Source: Reinekea marina
GTDB lineage: Bacteria; Pseudomonadota; Gammaproteobacteria; Pseudomonadales; Natronospirillaceae
DNA length: 64,000 nt
Assembly: GCF_030409715.1 (NCBI RefSeq)
Contig: NZ_JAUFQI010000001.1
Span: forward strand, 2,964,501 to 3,028,500
Direction of reading: 5' to 3'
Both the position numbers and the translations under genes were made by a program. Below are positions 46,489 through 56,288 of this stretch, piece by piece; within the stretch, counting starts at the first letter, position 1; each line of letters starts with the position of its first letter. The notes beneath the pieces are model-generated. The model was not told the DNA's origin. It made no database searches and saw only the letters and a list, made by a program, of their open reading frames with translations.

Positions 46489-47343
46489 ATGTTTATTTCA
46501 GATATGCCTTACGCCAAAACACTTCGAGACCACCTACTGCGTACCGTGCGGTTTTCGCTCGAAGAAGACATTGGCACTGGCGATATCACCGCCAAACTCA
46601 TACCAGAAGACCAAACAGCCTCAGCTACCGTAATTACGCGGGAGAAAGGTATTTTGTGTGGCCGAGAGTGGTTTGAAGAAGTATTTAGACAAATTGACCC
46701 GACTCTTGAGCTCACCTGGGCAAAACAAGATGGCGACACCATTGAACCCAATGACACATTAGTGACCATAAAGGGCAATACCCGCGCAATTTTGACCGCT
46801 GAACGCTGTGCGCTTAACTTTTTACAAACGCTCAGTGGAACAGCCACCTTAGCCAATCAATATGCCATGGCCGTTAACGGCAAAGACATAGTGGTACTCG
46901 ATACTCGCAAAACACTGCCTTGCCTGCGCTTAGCGCAAAAATACGCCACATACGTGGGTGGCTGCCAAAATCACCGTTTAGGTTTGTACGATATGTTCTT
47001 AATTAAAGAGAACCACATAGCGGCCTGCGGCGGTATTGCCCAAGCCGTGTCCAAAGCACAAGAAGTAGCGCCCGATAAACGCATCGAAGTAGAAGTAGAA
47101 ACTATAGAGCAGCTAAAAGAAGCCCTAGAACAGCCCGTAGACGTGATCATGCTTGATAATTTTGATGCCGAGTTAACAGCAAAAGCCATTGAGATGAGCA
47201 ATCAGAAAGTAAAACTGGAAAGTTCAGGCAATATGGATTTAAACAAGATTGACGATATCATCAATACCCTGCCTGATTTTGTATCGGTGGGTAATTTGAC
47301 GAAGCATGTAACCGCGTTGGATTTGAGTTTGCGGTTGGGGTGA
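46489..47343 (+). CDS. nadC: Nicotinate-nucleotide pyrophosphorylase (quinolinate PRT)
   Basis: 284 residues. Makes nicotinate mononucleotide from quinolinate and PRPP in NAD synthesis. Conserved: EEDIGTGDITAKLIPED, LTAERCALNFLQTLSGTAT, LDTRKTLPCLRLAQKYA, GGCQNHRLGLYDMFLIKENH, VEVETIEQLKEAL and the PRPP-loop KLESSGNMDL. The ATG at 46489 has GAGG seven bases upstream and is preferred to TTG 46483. Its 3' end is convergent with a pilin gene 4 bp away. Confidence 0.96.
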   Translation: MFISDMPYAKTLRDHLLRTVRFSLEEDIGTGDITAKLIPEDQTASATVITREKGILCGREWFEEVFRQIDPTLELTWAKQDGDTIEPNDTLVTIKGNTRAILTAERCALNFLQTLSGTATLANQYAMAVNGKDIVVLDTRKTLPCLRLAQKYATYVGGCQNHRLGLYDMFLIKENHIAACGGIAQAVSKAQEVAPDKRIEVEVETIEQLKEALEQPVDVIMLDNFDAELTAKAIEMSNQKVKLESSGNMDLNKIDDIINTLPDFVSVGNLTKHVTALDLSLRLG

Positions 47344-47347
47344 TGGG

Positions 47348-47848
47348 TTAGTCGTCGCCTAAAGCGCCTACTATTGGGTGGGTTTGGTCTTCTAGGACGC
47401 AGCCTGTAGGTAAATAGTTGTCATTCCAAGCGCCGGTTACCTCAGAGGCATTGTTATTCACAAAGCAACCCCAGCTTTCTCCCTGCTCTCTCTCAAGAAT
47501 GATAATTACACCTTTCAGGTTTGTAGACGACGCATCGCCAAGCGTCATTCGAATATCACCATACCCTCCATCTATAGAGGCAAATGATAAAGTCGGAAGT
47601 GCCGTAGCTATTGAGCTTTTAACCGCTCCTATAGAAGAAGCATCTAGTACAGGACTAGTAATACCATTCATCAAAGAGGTTTCTGTTGCTGCACGAAGAG
47701 TCGCTAGTTCACTGTACGCCCTAGCTAACTGGGTGCGGGCAACATAATTTTGATATTGAGGTAGCGCGATTGCTGATAAAATCCCTACAATTGCGACTAC
47801 TATCATCAATTCTATTAAAGTAAAGCCTTGTGCATTAGAAAACTTCAT
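47348..47848 (-). CDS. Type IV pilin (second PilA-like gene)
   Basis: 166 residues. Leader MKFSNAQG then [32 protein letters not shown], a classic type IVa pilin start with E+5. The head has two cysteines near the C-terminus (WGCFVNN and GCVLED) that can form the D-loop disulfide. It lies after the glycosylase-type gene on the same strand and is a paralog of the pilA at 49667. Whether it is a minor pilin or an alternative subunit is unclear. Confidence 0.85.
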   Translation of the reverse strand: MKFSNAQGFTLIELMIVVAIVGILSAIALPQYQNYVARTQLARAYSELATLRAATETSLMNGITSPVLDASSIGAVKSSIATALPTLSFASIDGGYGDIRMTLGDASSTNLKGVIIILEREQGESWGCFVNNNASEVTGAWNDNYLPTGCVLEDQTHPIVGALGDD

Positions 47849-47917
47849 AATTAACCCTCAAATACATTGCATTTATTAAAGCAATAAAGAGGCCAACCCT
47901 CGTATCTAAATAAATAC

Positions 47918-49588
47918 CTAATTTTTATTGTTGGGTAAAGTAAATTCACTGACAGTCAATTCGTGTCCTTCACGACCCAATTGCCTTAAATATACAGTGT
48001 TAATAAGCTCTAAAAGTCTAACGGCTTCCTTTGTTTCTCCTAACAATATATGTGATTGTATCATTTTTAAAAGGAGATTAACTTCTGGCATCGTTTCTAA
48101 TACTTCATAAGCACCAATCAACTCTGCCCTAACCATATCTTCAATGCCAATTTGATTTGCTGAATTAAGACTTGTTACTTGGATTGCATAATCAAGATCT
48201 GCTTTTTGAACCCAAGGATTAACAATTAGAGTAAGCGCTTGTCCGCCGGAAGAGGGAGCTCGCCTAAATTCATTAAGCTTTACTACAGTCCAGCTACCAG
48301 TAATAGAAAAAATAGTAAGAAGTAGCCCAACGCTCCCTACATATAACTTGGATATAGGCATTGAACTTCTATTTGAAATAAATAGTCTGATAAATAAAAG
48401 AAACAATACCCAGTGAATAAATGAATGGTAAAAAGGGTACTCGAGCATTACATGCACAGAGATCGGTAAGAGGAGTGAAAGTTTCAAATAAAAGGTATTT
48501 CTCGGGTTATTTTTTGAAGCGGAAATAAAAACCAGTAAAATTGCTATAAGAACAATAAACAATGTAAAAATGCCACCTTCGACACCTAAAAATAACAACT
48601 CATTATGAGGGTGTTTTAAATTAGCCACTAAAGTATCAGCGCCAAAAACCTCATTTGGATCACTTACCCAGCTTAATAAAAAATTATAGCTAAATTTTCC
48701 AAAACCTACCCCTCCAAGGTTATCAAAAATAATCAAAACTGACTGCATGTAAAATGCAAGGCGCGCATTACTACTGGTGATATGCGAATCTAGACCTCTT
48801 TGACTTCGGTCAAACAATATTAGATCTAAGTACTGAAACAATACTCCTAAGACGATTCCAATTAAAAATAAACCGAGAACCACTAAAATATTCTTATTCT
48901 GTTTGTGTAACAGCATTCCGAGAGTTAAAACAACTATCCCCAGTATTACCCCTAGTGCTCCTGTTTTACTTTGAATCAAATAAATTGAGGCAGGTAAAAG
49001 TACCAAGGCTATTTTTGATAGTATAGTACTAGTACTTCTTATATCAGTGACTAACAAGTACCCCGCAATGATTGTGCCTGTCGCAAGAAAACTACTCAGG
49101 ACATTAGGTTGTAAAAAAACACCGCCTATCCTAAAGCCCTTGCTTGCAAAGAGAAATTCGAATGGGATAAGTACGAAATATTGTATTAAACCATAAATAG
49201 CTTGTAATACTATCAACAACAAAATAGTAGCTAGCATACGATTTTGACCAAGCTTAGTTTCAAAATCAGGAAGTAAAAACACCCAAAACAAAGTAACTAT
49301 TACAAAGAATAACCTTAAAGCTGCTGTTGAAATCTCTGAATTATTCCAAGTCGCTGGCAAGAACGCAAAAAAAGCTAATATGAATAAGGGCACAAAAAAG
49401 CTACTAGTCTTAATGTTTTTATGTACAACCATAAACATCAAACTAATACCAACGGCAACTAGAACGATTGCATTATGCGGTATACTAAATCCACTTCCGC
49501 CTACCGAAGGAATCGGAATCAAAAAACATGGCAACAAAATGTAAGCAAAGATTTTAAAAGGTGAGACTTCCGTGATTTCGTTACGCAT
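47918..49588 (-). CDS. Wzy_C/O-antigen ligase-family membrane protein, pilin glycosylase-type
   Basis: About 556 residues with 11-13 hydrophobic segments. A large loop holds the ligase-type motif LKHPHNELLFLGVEGG, the H-x-N-E element of Wzy_C family O-oligosaccharyltransferases (PilO/TfpO/PglL type). The C-terminal 130 residues are soluble and helical. Its place between two pilin genes supports pilin glycosylation, although the major pilin C-terminal Ser of the Pseudomonas system is absent. Codons are richer in A/T than those of neighbours. An ATG at 49588 has GGATGG upstream; ATG 49597 is the alternative, just after the pilA terminator. Confidence 0.75.
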   Translation of the reverse strand: MRNEITEVSPFKIFAYILLPCFLIPIPSVGGSGFSIPHNAIVLVAVGISLMFMVVHKNIKTSSFFVPLFILAFFAFLPATWNNSEISTAALRLFFVIVTLFWVFLLPDFETKLGQNRMLATILLLIVLQAIYGLIQYFVLIPFEFLFASKGFRIGGVFLQPNVLSSFLATGTIIAGYLLVTDIRSTSTILSKIALVLLPASIYLIQSKTGALGVILGIVVLTLGMLLHKQNKNILVVLGLFLIGIVLGVLFQYLDLILFDRSQRGLDSHITSSNARLAFYMQSVLIIFDNLGGVGFGKFSYNFLLSWVSDPNEVFGADTLVANLKHPHNELLFLGVEGGIFTLFIVLIAILLVFISASKNNPRNTFYLKLSLLLPISVHVMLEYPFYHSFIHWVLFLLFIRLFISNRSSMPISKLYVGSVGLLLTIFSITGSWTVVKLNEFRRAPSSGGQALTLIVNPWVQKADLDYAIQVTSLNSANQIGIEDMVRAELIGAYEVLETMPEVNLLLKMIQSHILLGETKEAVRLLELINTVYLRQLGREGHELTVSEFTLPNNKN

Positions 49589-49599
49589 GATTTCCATCC

Positions 49600-49629
49600 A
49601 AAAAAATGCCCACCTAGAAGGTGGGCATA
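49600..49629 (-). terminator. Terminator of pilA
   Basis: The minus strand has a perfect 10-bp stem ATGCCCACCT / AGGTGGGCAT with a 3-nt loop followed by TTTTTTT. It is a strong terminator ending directly before the start codon of the ligase gene. Confidence 0.85.
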
Positions 49630-49666
49630 TTAAACTCTAAAATCAACTAATTAATATAACCAGCGA

Positions 49667-50092
49667 TTAACAACCTGGAGGAACGAATGAAGCATCCCAA
49701 CCAGTCGCAGAACCCTGTGAAACTCCGCAAGTCCAAATACCGTCAGCATCTCGAGAAACTGCAATTGTAGCAGTTCTAATTGCAGTGCTAGCATTACCAC
49801 CGAGGGTAGCAGTGATCGAACCTACACCGTTTGTGAAGTTGACAACTGGTACACCACCATCCATTAGATCAGAACTAGTAAAACCTAAAGACGCGGCACC
49901 TGAAGGAGTACCACCGCGCATAAATGTTTCTTCGGCGGAAGTTTTCAAAGAAGAAATTTCACCTAAAACTCGGTTAACTTGTGTACGAGCAATGTAATTT
50001 TGGTACTGAGGAATAGCGATAGCTGCCAAAATACCGATGATCGCTACTACGATCATTAATTCAATAAGGGTAAAACCTTGTTGTTTCTTCAT
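49667..50092 (-). CDS. pilA: Type IV major pilin PilA
   Basis: 141 residues. Leader MKKQQG / [32 protein letters not shown], with E+5. The mature head ends with two cysteines (WTCGVSQGS...VPPGC) forming the D-loop. The gene has a sigma54 promoter and a strong terminator, and is divergent from pilB, all as in Pseudomonas. It is the best candidate for the shaft subunit. Confidence 0.92.
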   Translation of the reverse strand: MKKQQGFTLIELMIVVAIIGILAAIAIPQYQNYIARTQVNRVLGEISSLKTSAEETFMRGGTPSGAASLGFTSSDLMDGGVPVVNFTNGVGSITATLGGNASTAIRTATIAVSRDADGIWTCGVSQGSATGWDASFVPPGC

Positions 50093-50153
50093 AATAAATC
50101 TCCAAAGATTTTAAGTTTGTGAAAACACTTAATTTTCACGCTTGATTCCAATA

Positions 50154-50170
50154 TGCAGGGGGCGTGCCAA
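50154..50170 (-). promoter_or_regulatory. Sigma54 promoter of pilA
   Basis: On the minus strand TTGGCACGCCCCCTGCA has GG and GC separated by ten bases, close to the sigma54 consensus. It would start transcription about 50 nt upstream of pilA. A second copy of GTGCCAACTT at 50223 (plus-strand reading) repeats part of it without a proper -12. In Pseudomonas pilA is PilR/RpoN dependent. Confidence 0.75.
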
Positions 50171-50369
50171 CTTTTAAGTCGTGATTTTTGCAAGCATTAA
50201 GACACTTTAATCATATAAATCGGTGCCAACTTAACCCCTTATCGGCGAGAAGTGACGATTTTGGGCACTTTTTCAATCTAACACTCAAAAAAGCTGTTAA
50301 CTCGGTAGTAGCCACCTCATATAGTTACGCTATACTCTATCAGTATTCAAAAGGTATAGGTTAGGCAGC

Positions 50370-52067
50370 ATGACAATGGCACTAGGAGGCTTGGCTCGTA
50401 GGTTAGTAGCAGATGGCGCTATTAATGAAGACGATGCTATTCAAGCGACTAAAGAAGCAGTCAAAGAGAAAAAGGGTTTTGTGCCCTATATTGTTGAAAA
50501 CGATTTAGTCGCTTCTCAAAAAATTGCAGAGGTAGCTTCTGACGAATTCGGCACACCTTTCTTTGATTTAAATGCATTTGACTTCGAAGTGTACCCTAAG
50601 GATTTAGTCTCTAGCTCTCTAATTAGTGCGCACCATGCCATTCCCTTAGTAAAGCGCGGCACCCGTTTATTTGTCGCGGTTTCAGACCCAACAAATTTAG
50701 TCGCCATTGATGAAATAAAATTCCACACCGGCTTAAGTGTGGATGCCGTTTTAGTTGAAGAAGATAAGCTTGCTTCTACCATTGAAAAGTTACTGGATGA
50801 TTCTGATAGTAATTTTGCTGATTTCGATGAAGACGGTCTCGATGATTTAGACGTCGTAGAAACCAGTACAAAGGACGAAGACGAGGGCGTAGGCGATGGC
50901 AGCGATGACGCACCTGTCGTACGCTTTATTAACCAAATGCTGCTTTCGGCAATCAAAAAAGGCGCTTCAGACTTACACTTTGAACCTTATGAAAAAAGCT
51001 ATCGGGTTCGATTTCGTATAGATGGTGTATTACAAACCGCGGCCAAACCACCTTTAGGATTAGGCCCTAAAATGGCCGCACGTTTAAAAGTTATGTCTAA
51101 CCTAGATATTTCTGAGCGGCGCATTCCGCAAGATGGTCGTATTAAGCTAAAGATCTCTAAAACGAAAGCGATCGACTTTCGCGTAAACACCCTGCCAACG
51201 TTATTTGGTGAAAAAATTGTCATGCGTATTCTAGACCCAAGCTCAGCGAAGATGGGGATTGACGCTCTCGGTTATGAAGAAGTTCAGAAACAACTCTACT
51301 TAGAATGTTTAGACAAGCCACAAGGTATGATACTGGTGACCGGGCCTACAGGTTCCGGTAAAACTGTATCCCTTTACACTGGCTTAAATATTCTGAACAA
51401 AGAAGGCATTAATATTTCTACCGCCGAAGACCCTGTTGAGATTAACCTAGAAGGGATTAACCAGGTAAACGTAAATAACAAAGTTGGTCTTGATTTCAGC
51501 TCGGCGCTGCGTTCATTCTTGCGTCAAGACCCTGATATTATTATGGTAGGGGAGATTCGAGATTTAGAGACGGCGTCCATCGCAATTAAGGCCGCACAAA
51601 CGGGGCACATGGTGATGTCGACTCTACACACCAACAGTGCTGCTGAAACGCTTACTCGAATGATGAACATGGGCGTGCCTTCGTTTAACTTGGCCACTAC
51701 GATTAACTTAATTATTGCCCAACGTCTAGCACGCAGGCTATGCAGTAAGTGTAAAGAGAAAGCCGATATTCCTGTTGACGTACTGATGAAGGAAGGCTTT
51801 ACCGAGGAACAAGCTAAAGCAGCCACCATCTATAGCCCTAAAGGCTGCGATGCTTGCACCCGAGGTTATAAAGGCCGTGTAGGTATTTATGAAGTAGTTC
51901 GCATTACCCCACCCATCTCTAAGATTATTATGGAGGAAGGGAATGCCATTGAACTCAATGCAGAATTTGATAAACAAGGCTTTAACAGCCTTAGAAAGTC
52001 AGGATTAGTTAAAGCGGCTTCGGGCGTTACAAGCTTAGAAGAAGTTAACCGCGTAACCACCGATTAA
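50370..52067 (+). CDS. pilB: Type IV pilus assembly ATPase PilB
   Basis: 565 residues. Drives pilus extension. N-terminal MshEN-like domain; Walker A GPTGSGKT near 327, Asp box DPVEINLEGINQVNVNN, Walker B DPDIIMVGEIRDLETA near 390, His box GHMVMSTLHTNSA, and the zinc tetracysteine CSKCKEK...GCDACTRGYKG. Heads the pilBCD run. Confidence 0.95.
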   Translation: MTMALGGLARRLVADGAINEDDAIQATKEAVKEKKGFVPYIVENDLVASQKIAEVASDEFGTPFFDLNAFDFEVYPKDLVSSSLISAHHAIPLVKRGTRLFVAVSDPTNLVAIDEIKFHTGLSVDAVLVEEDKLASTIEKLLDDSDSNFADFDEDGLDDLDVVETSTKDEDEGVGDGSDDAPVVRFINQMLLSAIKKGASDLHFEPYEKSYRVRFRIDGVLQTAAKPPLGLGPKMAARLKVMSNLDISERRIPQDGRIKLKISKTKAIDFRVNTLPTLFGEKIVMRILDPSSAKMGIDALGYEEVQKQLYLECLDKPQGMILVTGPTGSGKTVSLYTGLNILNKEGINISTAEDPVEINLEGINQVNVNNKVGLDFSSALRSFLRQDPDIIMVGEIRDLETASIAIKAAQTGHMVMSTLHTNSAAETLTRMMNMGVPSFNLATTINLIIAQRLARRLCSKCKEKADIPVDVLMKEGFTEEQAKAATIYSPKGCDACTRGYKGRVGIYEVVRITPPISKIIMEEGNAIELNAEFDKQGFNSLRKSGLVKAASGVTSLEEVNRVTTD

Positions 52068-52082
52068 AGGTAGATTAGTATT

Positions 52083-53303
52083 ATGGCAACGCAAACGGCC
52101 AAACTTGCAACATTTAAATACGATGGCAAAGACCGCAACGGTAAATCTAAAAGCGGTGAAATCAGCAGTACCAATGCAGCATTAGCCAAAGCCGAGCTAC
52201 GTAAGCAAGGCATTACCGTTAAAAAGCTGCAAAAAAAACGAGCCGATATCCAGCTTTTTGGCGGTCAAAAAATAAAAAGTGAAGATATTTCTATTTTCAC
52301 TCGCCAAATGGCCACCATGATGAAGGCGGGTGTACCCCTAATGCGTTCCTTTGAAATTGTGGCGGAAGGCTTAGAAAACAAGACCATGGCCGAGGTTGTA
52401 TTAAAAATGCGCAACAACGTTGCTGGCGGTGGCGGCTTTGCTGCAGCCTTGCGTGAACAGCCAAAATACTTTGATGACCTTTATTGCTCATTAATTGATT
52501 CAGGTGAACAGGCCGGTGCACTTGAAACTATGCTTGAGCGTGTTGCTGTATATAAAGAAAAATCTGAAAGTGTTAAGAAAAAAGTAAAAGCCGCGATGAA
52601 ATACCCTGCAACGGTACTAGGTATTGCGGCCATCGTAACGGTAATTCTACTGTTAAAAGTAGTCCCCACATTCGCGACAATGTTCCAAAGCTTCGGTGCT
52701 GACCTACCCGTTCCAACTCAAATTGTATTAGACATGTCTAATTGGCTTCAGCAAAACGGCCTCATGTTTGGTCTGATATTAGTGGCTATCGGTATAAGCT
52801 TTCAACAAGCCATGCAGCGCTCCACTGCCTTTAAGCATGGCTTTCAACGAATAACGGTTAAACTGCCTATTTTTGGCCCTATTTTATATCAATCGGCTAT
52901 GGCGCGTTACGCTCGAACACTATCTACGACTTTTGCCGCTGGTGTACCTTTGGTCAACGCTTTGGAATCGGCCGCCGGCGCTTCTGGCAACATAGTTTAT
53001 TCAGAAGCCATTATGAAAGTTAAAAATGAAGTAGAAACGGGCTCTGAATTGGCCGGCTCTATGAAAGACACTGGAGTATTCCCGGCCATGCTCATTCAGA
53101 TGGTCTCCATTGGTGAGCAATCGGGTGCACTAGATGACATGCTAGGAAAAGCAGCCGCTATTTATGAAGAAGAAGTCGATGCCTTAGTTGAAGGCTTAAC
53201 CTCGATGATGGAGCCTTTAATTATGGCGGTTCTAGGTGTGGTTATCGGTGGCCTGATTGTGGCGATGTACTTACCAATTTTCCAAATGGGCTCGGTTATC
53301 TAA
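52083..53303 (+). CDS. pilC: Type IV pilus inner membrane platform protein PilC
   Basis: 406 residues. Two GspF domains: FTRQMATMMKAGVPLMRSFEIVAEG and YARTLSTTFAAGVPLVNALESAAGA, each followed by hydrophobic helices (about 175-200, 220-240, 380-400). It follows pilB by 15 bp and shares its last base with pilD. Confidence 0.95.
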   Translation: MATQTAKLATFKYDGKDRNGKSKSGEISSTNAALAKAELRKQGITVKKLQKKRADIQLFGGQKIKSEDISIFTRQMATMMKAGVPLMRSFEIVAEGLENKTMAEVVLKMRNNVAGGGGFAAALREQPKYFDDLYCSLIDSGEQAGALETMLERVAVYKEKSESVKKKVKAAMKYPATVLGIAAIVTVILLLKVVPTFATMFQSFGADLPVPTQIVLDMSNWLQQNGLMFGLILVAIGISFQQAMQRSTAFKHGFQRITVKLPIFGPILYQSAMARYARTLSTTFAAGVPLVNALESAAGASGNIVYSEAIMKVKNEVETGSELAGSMKDTGVFPAMLIQMVSIGEQSGALDDMLGKAAAIYEEEVDALVEGLTSMMEPLIMAVLGVVIGGLIVAMYLPIFQMGSVI

Positions 53304-54184
53304 TGGCATTAATTGAATATTTAGCATCAAACTCGGTCGCGTTTATCGCGACCGTTTTTATTTTAGGCTTGCTGGTCGGCAGCTTTTTGAATGTTGTTAT
53401 TTACCGTTTACCGGTAATGATGCAACACGCCTTTAAGCTTGAAATTGCCTTTTTTAATGATGATGAAAAGCAATACAATGCTTTAGAGAATGAACCCAAA
53501 TTTAATTTAGCCAAACCCGACTCTAAATGCCCGAACTGTCAGCATAAAATAAAGGCATGGGAAAATATCCCCGTAATCAGCTGGCTTATTTTAAGAGCGA
53601 AATGCTCCAATTGTAAAAAGCCCATTTCAGCCCGCTACCCTACTATTGAATTAGTCAGTGGGATTCTATCAGCAACAACGGCTTGGTATTTTGGTTGGGG
53701 AATTGAAGCGTTTACGCTGATTGGCTTTTTTTGGCTGCTGATCGTTCTCACTATGATCGACTTTGATCATAAACTATTGCCCGATTCTATAACCTTACCG
53801 CTTATTTGGGTAGGGCTTCTATTAGCTCTCATCTGGCAACCGTTCACAAGCCTTGAATCGTCCGTTATTGGTGCGATTGCAGGCTACATGAGCCTTTGGC
53901 TGCTGTATTGGTCATTCAAGTTGTTAACAGGCAAAGAAGGCATGGGCTTTGGTGATTTTAAGCTCTTTTCAGCCTTTGGTGCTTGGTTTGGTTGGCAAGC
54001 TCTACCGTTAATCATTTTACTCAGCTCATTAGTTGGCGCCGTAGTTGGTATTTTAATGATTGCTATTTTAGGTCGCGATAAACAAGTGCCTATACCATTT
54101 GGCCCTTATTTGTGTGGTGCCGCCTTAGTGTATGTATTTTGGGGTGAACGAATTATGAATTGGTATTTGGGAGCCGCCTTTTGA
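53303..54184 (+). CDS. pilD: Prepilin peptidase PilD
   Basis: 293 residues with about eight membrane segments. It cleaves and N-methylates prepilins. The cytoplasmic zinc loop has CPNC (near 76) and CSNC (near 103); the two catalytic aspartates are in TMIDFDHKLLPD near 152 and GFGDFKLFSA near 216. It is the only prepilin peptidase seen in the window and would process the msh pilins too. Overlaps pilC by 1 nt and coaE by 4 nt. Confidence 0.95.
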   Translation: MALIEYLASNSVAFIATVFILGLLVGSFLNVVIYRLPVMMQHAFKLEIAFFNDDEKQYNALENEPKFNLAKPDSKCPNCQHKIKAWENIPVISWLILRAKCSNCKKPISARYPTIELVSGILSATTAWYFGWGIEAFTLIGFFWLLIVLTMIDFDHKLLPDSITLPLIWVGLLLALIWQPFTSLESSVIGAIAGYMSLWLLYWSFKLLTGKEGMGFGDFKLFSAFGAWFGWQALPLIILLSSLVGAVVGILMIAILGRDKQVPIPFGPYLCGAALVYVFWGERIMNWYLGAAF

Positions 54185-54774
54185 TCGTAGGGTTAACCGG
54201 TGGCATCGCCTCAGGCAAAAGCACCGCTGTAGAGCTGTTTTCCAAATTAGACACGCCATTTGTAGATGCTGATGTCGTAGCGCGCGAAGTGGTCGAGCCT
54301 GGCACACCAGCGCTTGGATCTATAGTAAACCGCTTTGGTGAGCAAATATTAACATCGGAAGGTCATCTAAACAGAGCCGCTCTAAGGGAAATAATATTCA
54401 GCGATACTAGCCACAAACACTGGTTGGAACAATTGCTGCATCCTTTGATTCGTGAGTCGATGCTCTCTCAATTAGAAGCGTTTAATGCGCCTTATGTGTT
54501 ATTGGTTGCGCCACTATTGTTTGAAAACAAATTAGAAACGCTCTGCGCTAAGACAGTAACTTTAGACATTCCTGAGCATATTCAATTAGAACGTGCCTGT
54601 AACCGAGATGGATCCTCTGAGGCTACCATTCAGAGTATTATCACCAGTCAGATCCCTAGGAAAGATAGGCTTGAAAAGGCCGACTTTATTCTGGATAATT
54701 CCAGAGATGAAGCCTATCTTGCAACCCAAGTAACGGCTTTACACCACTTGCTGCTATTGCAAGCTCAGCTTTAA
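54181..54774 (+). CDS. coaE: Dephospho-CoA kinase
   Basis: 197 residues. Phosphorylates dephospho-CoA, the last step of CoA synthesis. P-loop [12 protein letters not shown] at the N-terminus, [13 protein letters not shown], and [10 protein letters not shown] near the end. I take the TTG at 54181 (TTGA overlap with pilD stop, GGGAG eight bases upstream) over the TTG at 54160. Same context as in Pseudomonas (pilD-coaE-yacG). Confidence 0.93.
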   Translation: MIVGLTGGIASGKSTAVELFSKLDTPFVDADVVAREVVEPGTPALGSIVNRFGEQILTSEGHLNRAALREIIFSDTSHKHWLEQLLHPLIRESMLSQLEAFNAPYVLLVAPLLFENKLETLCAKTVTLDIPEHIQLERACNRDGSSEATIQSIITSQIPRKDRLEKADFILDNSRDEAYLATQVTALHHLLLLQAQL

Positions 54775-54800
54775 TTCACATCTTTATCGAGCCCGATCAC

Positions 54801-55007
54801 ATGATTGAATACAACTGCCCTACCTGTCAAAAGAAAACAGTCTATTCAAAGGATAATCCTTATCGACCCTTTTGTTGTGAACGCTGCAAATTGATCGATT
54901 TAGGCGAGTGGGCGAACGAAAACCACTCAATTGCGGGCAGAAGCGTTGCCGAAGAAATGTTTTCTGAAGATTTTGAAAATATCAGTGCAACTAAGCCACT
55001 GAACTAA
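54801..55007 (+). CDS. yacG: DNA gyrase inhibitor YacG
   Basis: 68 residues. A zinc protein with CPTCQKKT and [19 protein letters not shown], the YacG signature. E. coli YacG binds GyrB and inhibits gyrase. It follows coaE closely. Confidence 0.93.
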   Translation: MIEYNCPTCQKKTVYSKDNPYRPFCCERCKLIDLGEWANENHSIAGRSVAEEMFSEDFENISATKPLN

Positions 55008-55025
55008 GCTCGTGAACAAGTATTT

Positions 55026-56255
55026 TTAGCTGCGATACTCGGCATTAATTTTAATGTAATCATAAGATAAATCGGTGGTCCAAACTGTTTCCGTCTCGTG
55101 ACCGCGATTTAATTCGATTCGAACCGTAATTTCATCAGGTGCTACCGCAGCTGCGCCAGCCGTCTCTGTATATTCTGGGCACCGCTGGCCTTGACTGACA
55201 ATTTGAACATCACCCAAAAACACATCAATTGCATCGACATCCAACCCTTCTATACCACTTTTACCAACAGCCATTAAAATTCGGCCCCAGTTTGCATCGG
55301 ATGCAGACATCGCCGTCTTAAAAAGTGGACTTTCCGCCACAGCGTAGGCCACTTTGAGGGCGTTATCGGGTGTGTCGCTGCTATTTACCTGCACAGAAAT
55401 AAATTTATGGGCACCTTCTCCATCTCGTATTATTTGTTGAGCTAACGACAACATGACTTCGCTGACGGTTTTCAACAAGTACTTATAAAGCGGGTTATCT
55501 TCGCTTTCAACAGGAGAGACCGGTACTTGACCCGTCGCGACACAGACACTGGCGTCGTTAGTTGACGTGTCACTATCGACGGTAATACGGTTAAAAGATT
55601 GCTCTGAAGCGATGGCTGTAATTTTTTGCAACAGAGGTTGTGAAATGGGCGCGTCGGTTGCCACAAAAGACAGCATCGTTGCCATATTTGGCTTTATCAT
55701 GCCGGAGCCTTTAGCAATTCCCGTTACCGTAATCGTCTCATCTTCAAACTCAAACTGACGAGAAGCACCTTTCTCTCGAGTATCTGTAGTTAAAATACCG
55801 GTTGAAGCTTCAGTCCAGTTATCTGAGTTTAAAGTAGCTAACGCATCTGGAATACCGGCGATCAACGAGGCCATTGGTAAATATTCACCGATAACCCCCG
55901 TTGAAAATGGCAATACTTGCTCAGGATTAACACTGCGTTTACCGGCTAACCGAGAGCAAGTTTCTTGAGCATCCTCAATACCTTGCTGGCCGGTGCCGGC
56001 GTTTGCATTGCCCGTATTAACGACTAAAAAACGCGTTTCCTGGCCACTGGCCAAATGTTTTTTAGCTACTTGAACAGGCGCAGCACAAAATGCATTTTGG
56101 GTAAATACAGCTCCAATAGTAGAGCCTGGTGCTAACTGGAATATCACTAAATCGCGATGGTCCTTTTTCTTAATGCCCGCACAAGCTACGCCAATGCTGA
56201 CACCTGAAATAGGAAGCAATGAATCTGTTATTCCGGCTCCAACTGCCATATTCAA
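55026..56255 (-). CDS. argJ: Bifunctional ornithine acetyltransferase/N-acetylglutamate synthase
   Basis: 409 residues. It self-cleaves at the Thr in IKPNMATMLSF (near residue 192) to give alpha and beta chains. Conserved VFTQNAFCAAPV, VNTGNANAGTG and TVDSDTSTNDASV are present; C-terminal YIKINAEYRS is typical. It recycles acetyl groups in arginine synthesis. It follows secA on the minus strand with a 33-bp gap. Confidence 0.95.
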   Translation of the reverse strand: MNMAVGAGITDSLLPISGVSIGVACAGIKKKDHRDLVIFQLAPGSTIGAVFTQNAFCAAPVQVAKKHLASGQETRFLVVNTGNANAGTGQQGIEDAQETCSRLAGKRSVNPEQVLPFSTGVIGEYLPMASLIAGIPDALATLNSDNWTEASTGILTTDTREKGASRQFEFEDETITVTGIAKGSGMIKPNMATMLSFVATDAPISQPLLQKITAIASEQSFNRITVDSDTSTNDASVCVATGQVPVSPVESEDNPLYKYLLKTVSEVMLSLAQQIIRDGEGAHKFISVQVNSSDTPDNALKVAYAVAESPLFKTAMSASDANWGRILMAVGKSGIEGLDVDAIDVFLGDVQIVSQGQRCPEYTETAGAAAVAPDEITVRIELNRGHETETVWTTDLSYDYIKINAEYRS

Positions 56256-56288
56256 CCCTTTTCAATTCTCGATTAAAAACTAGCCTTT

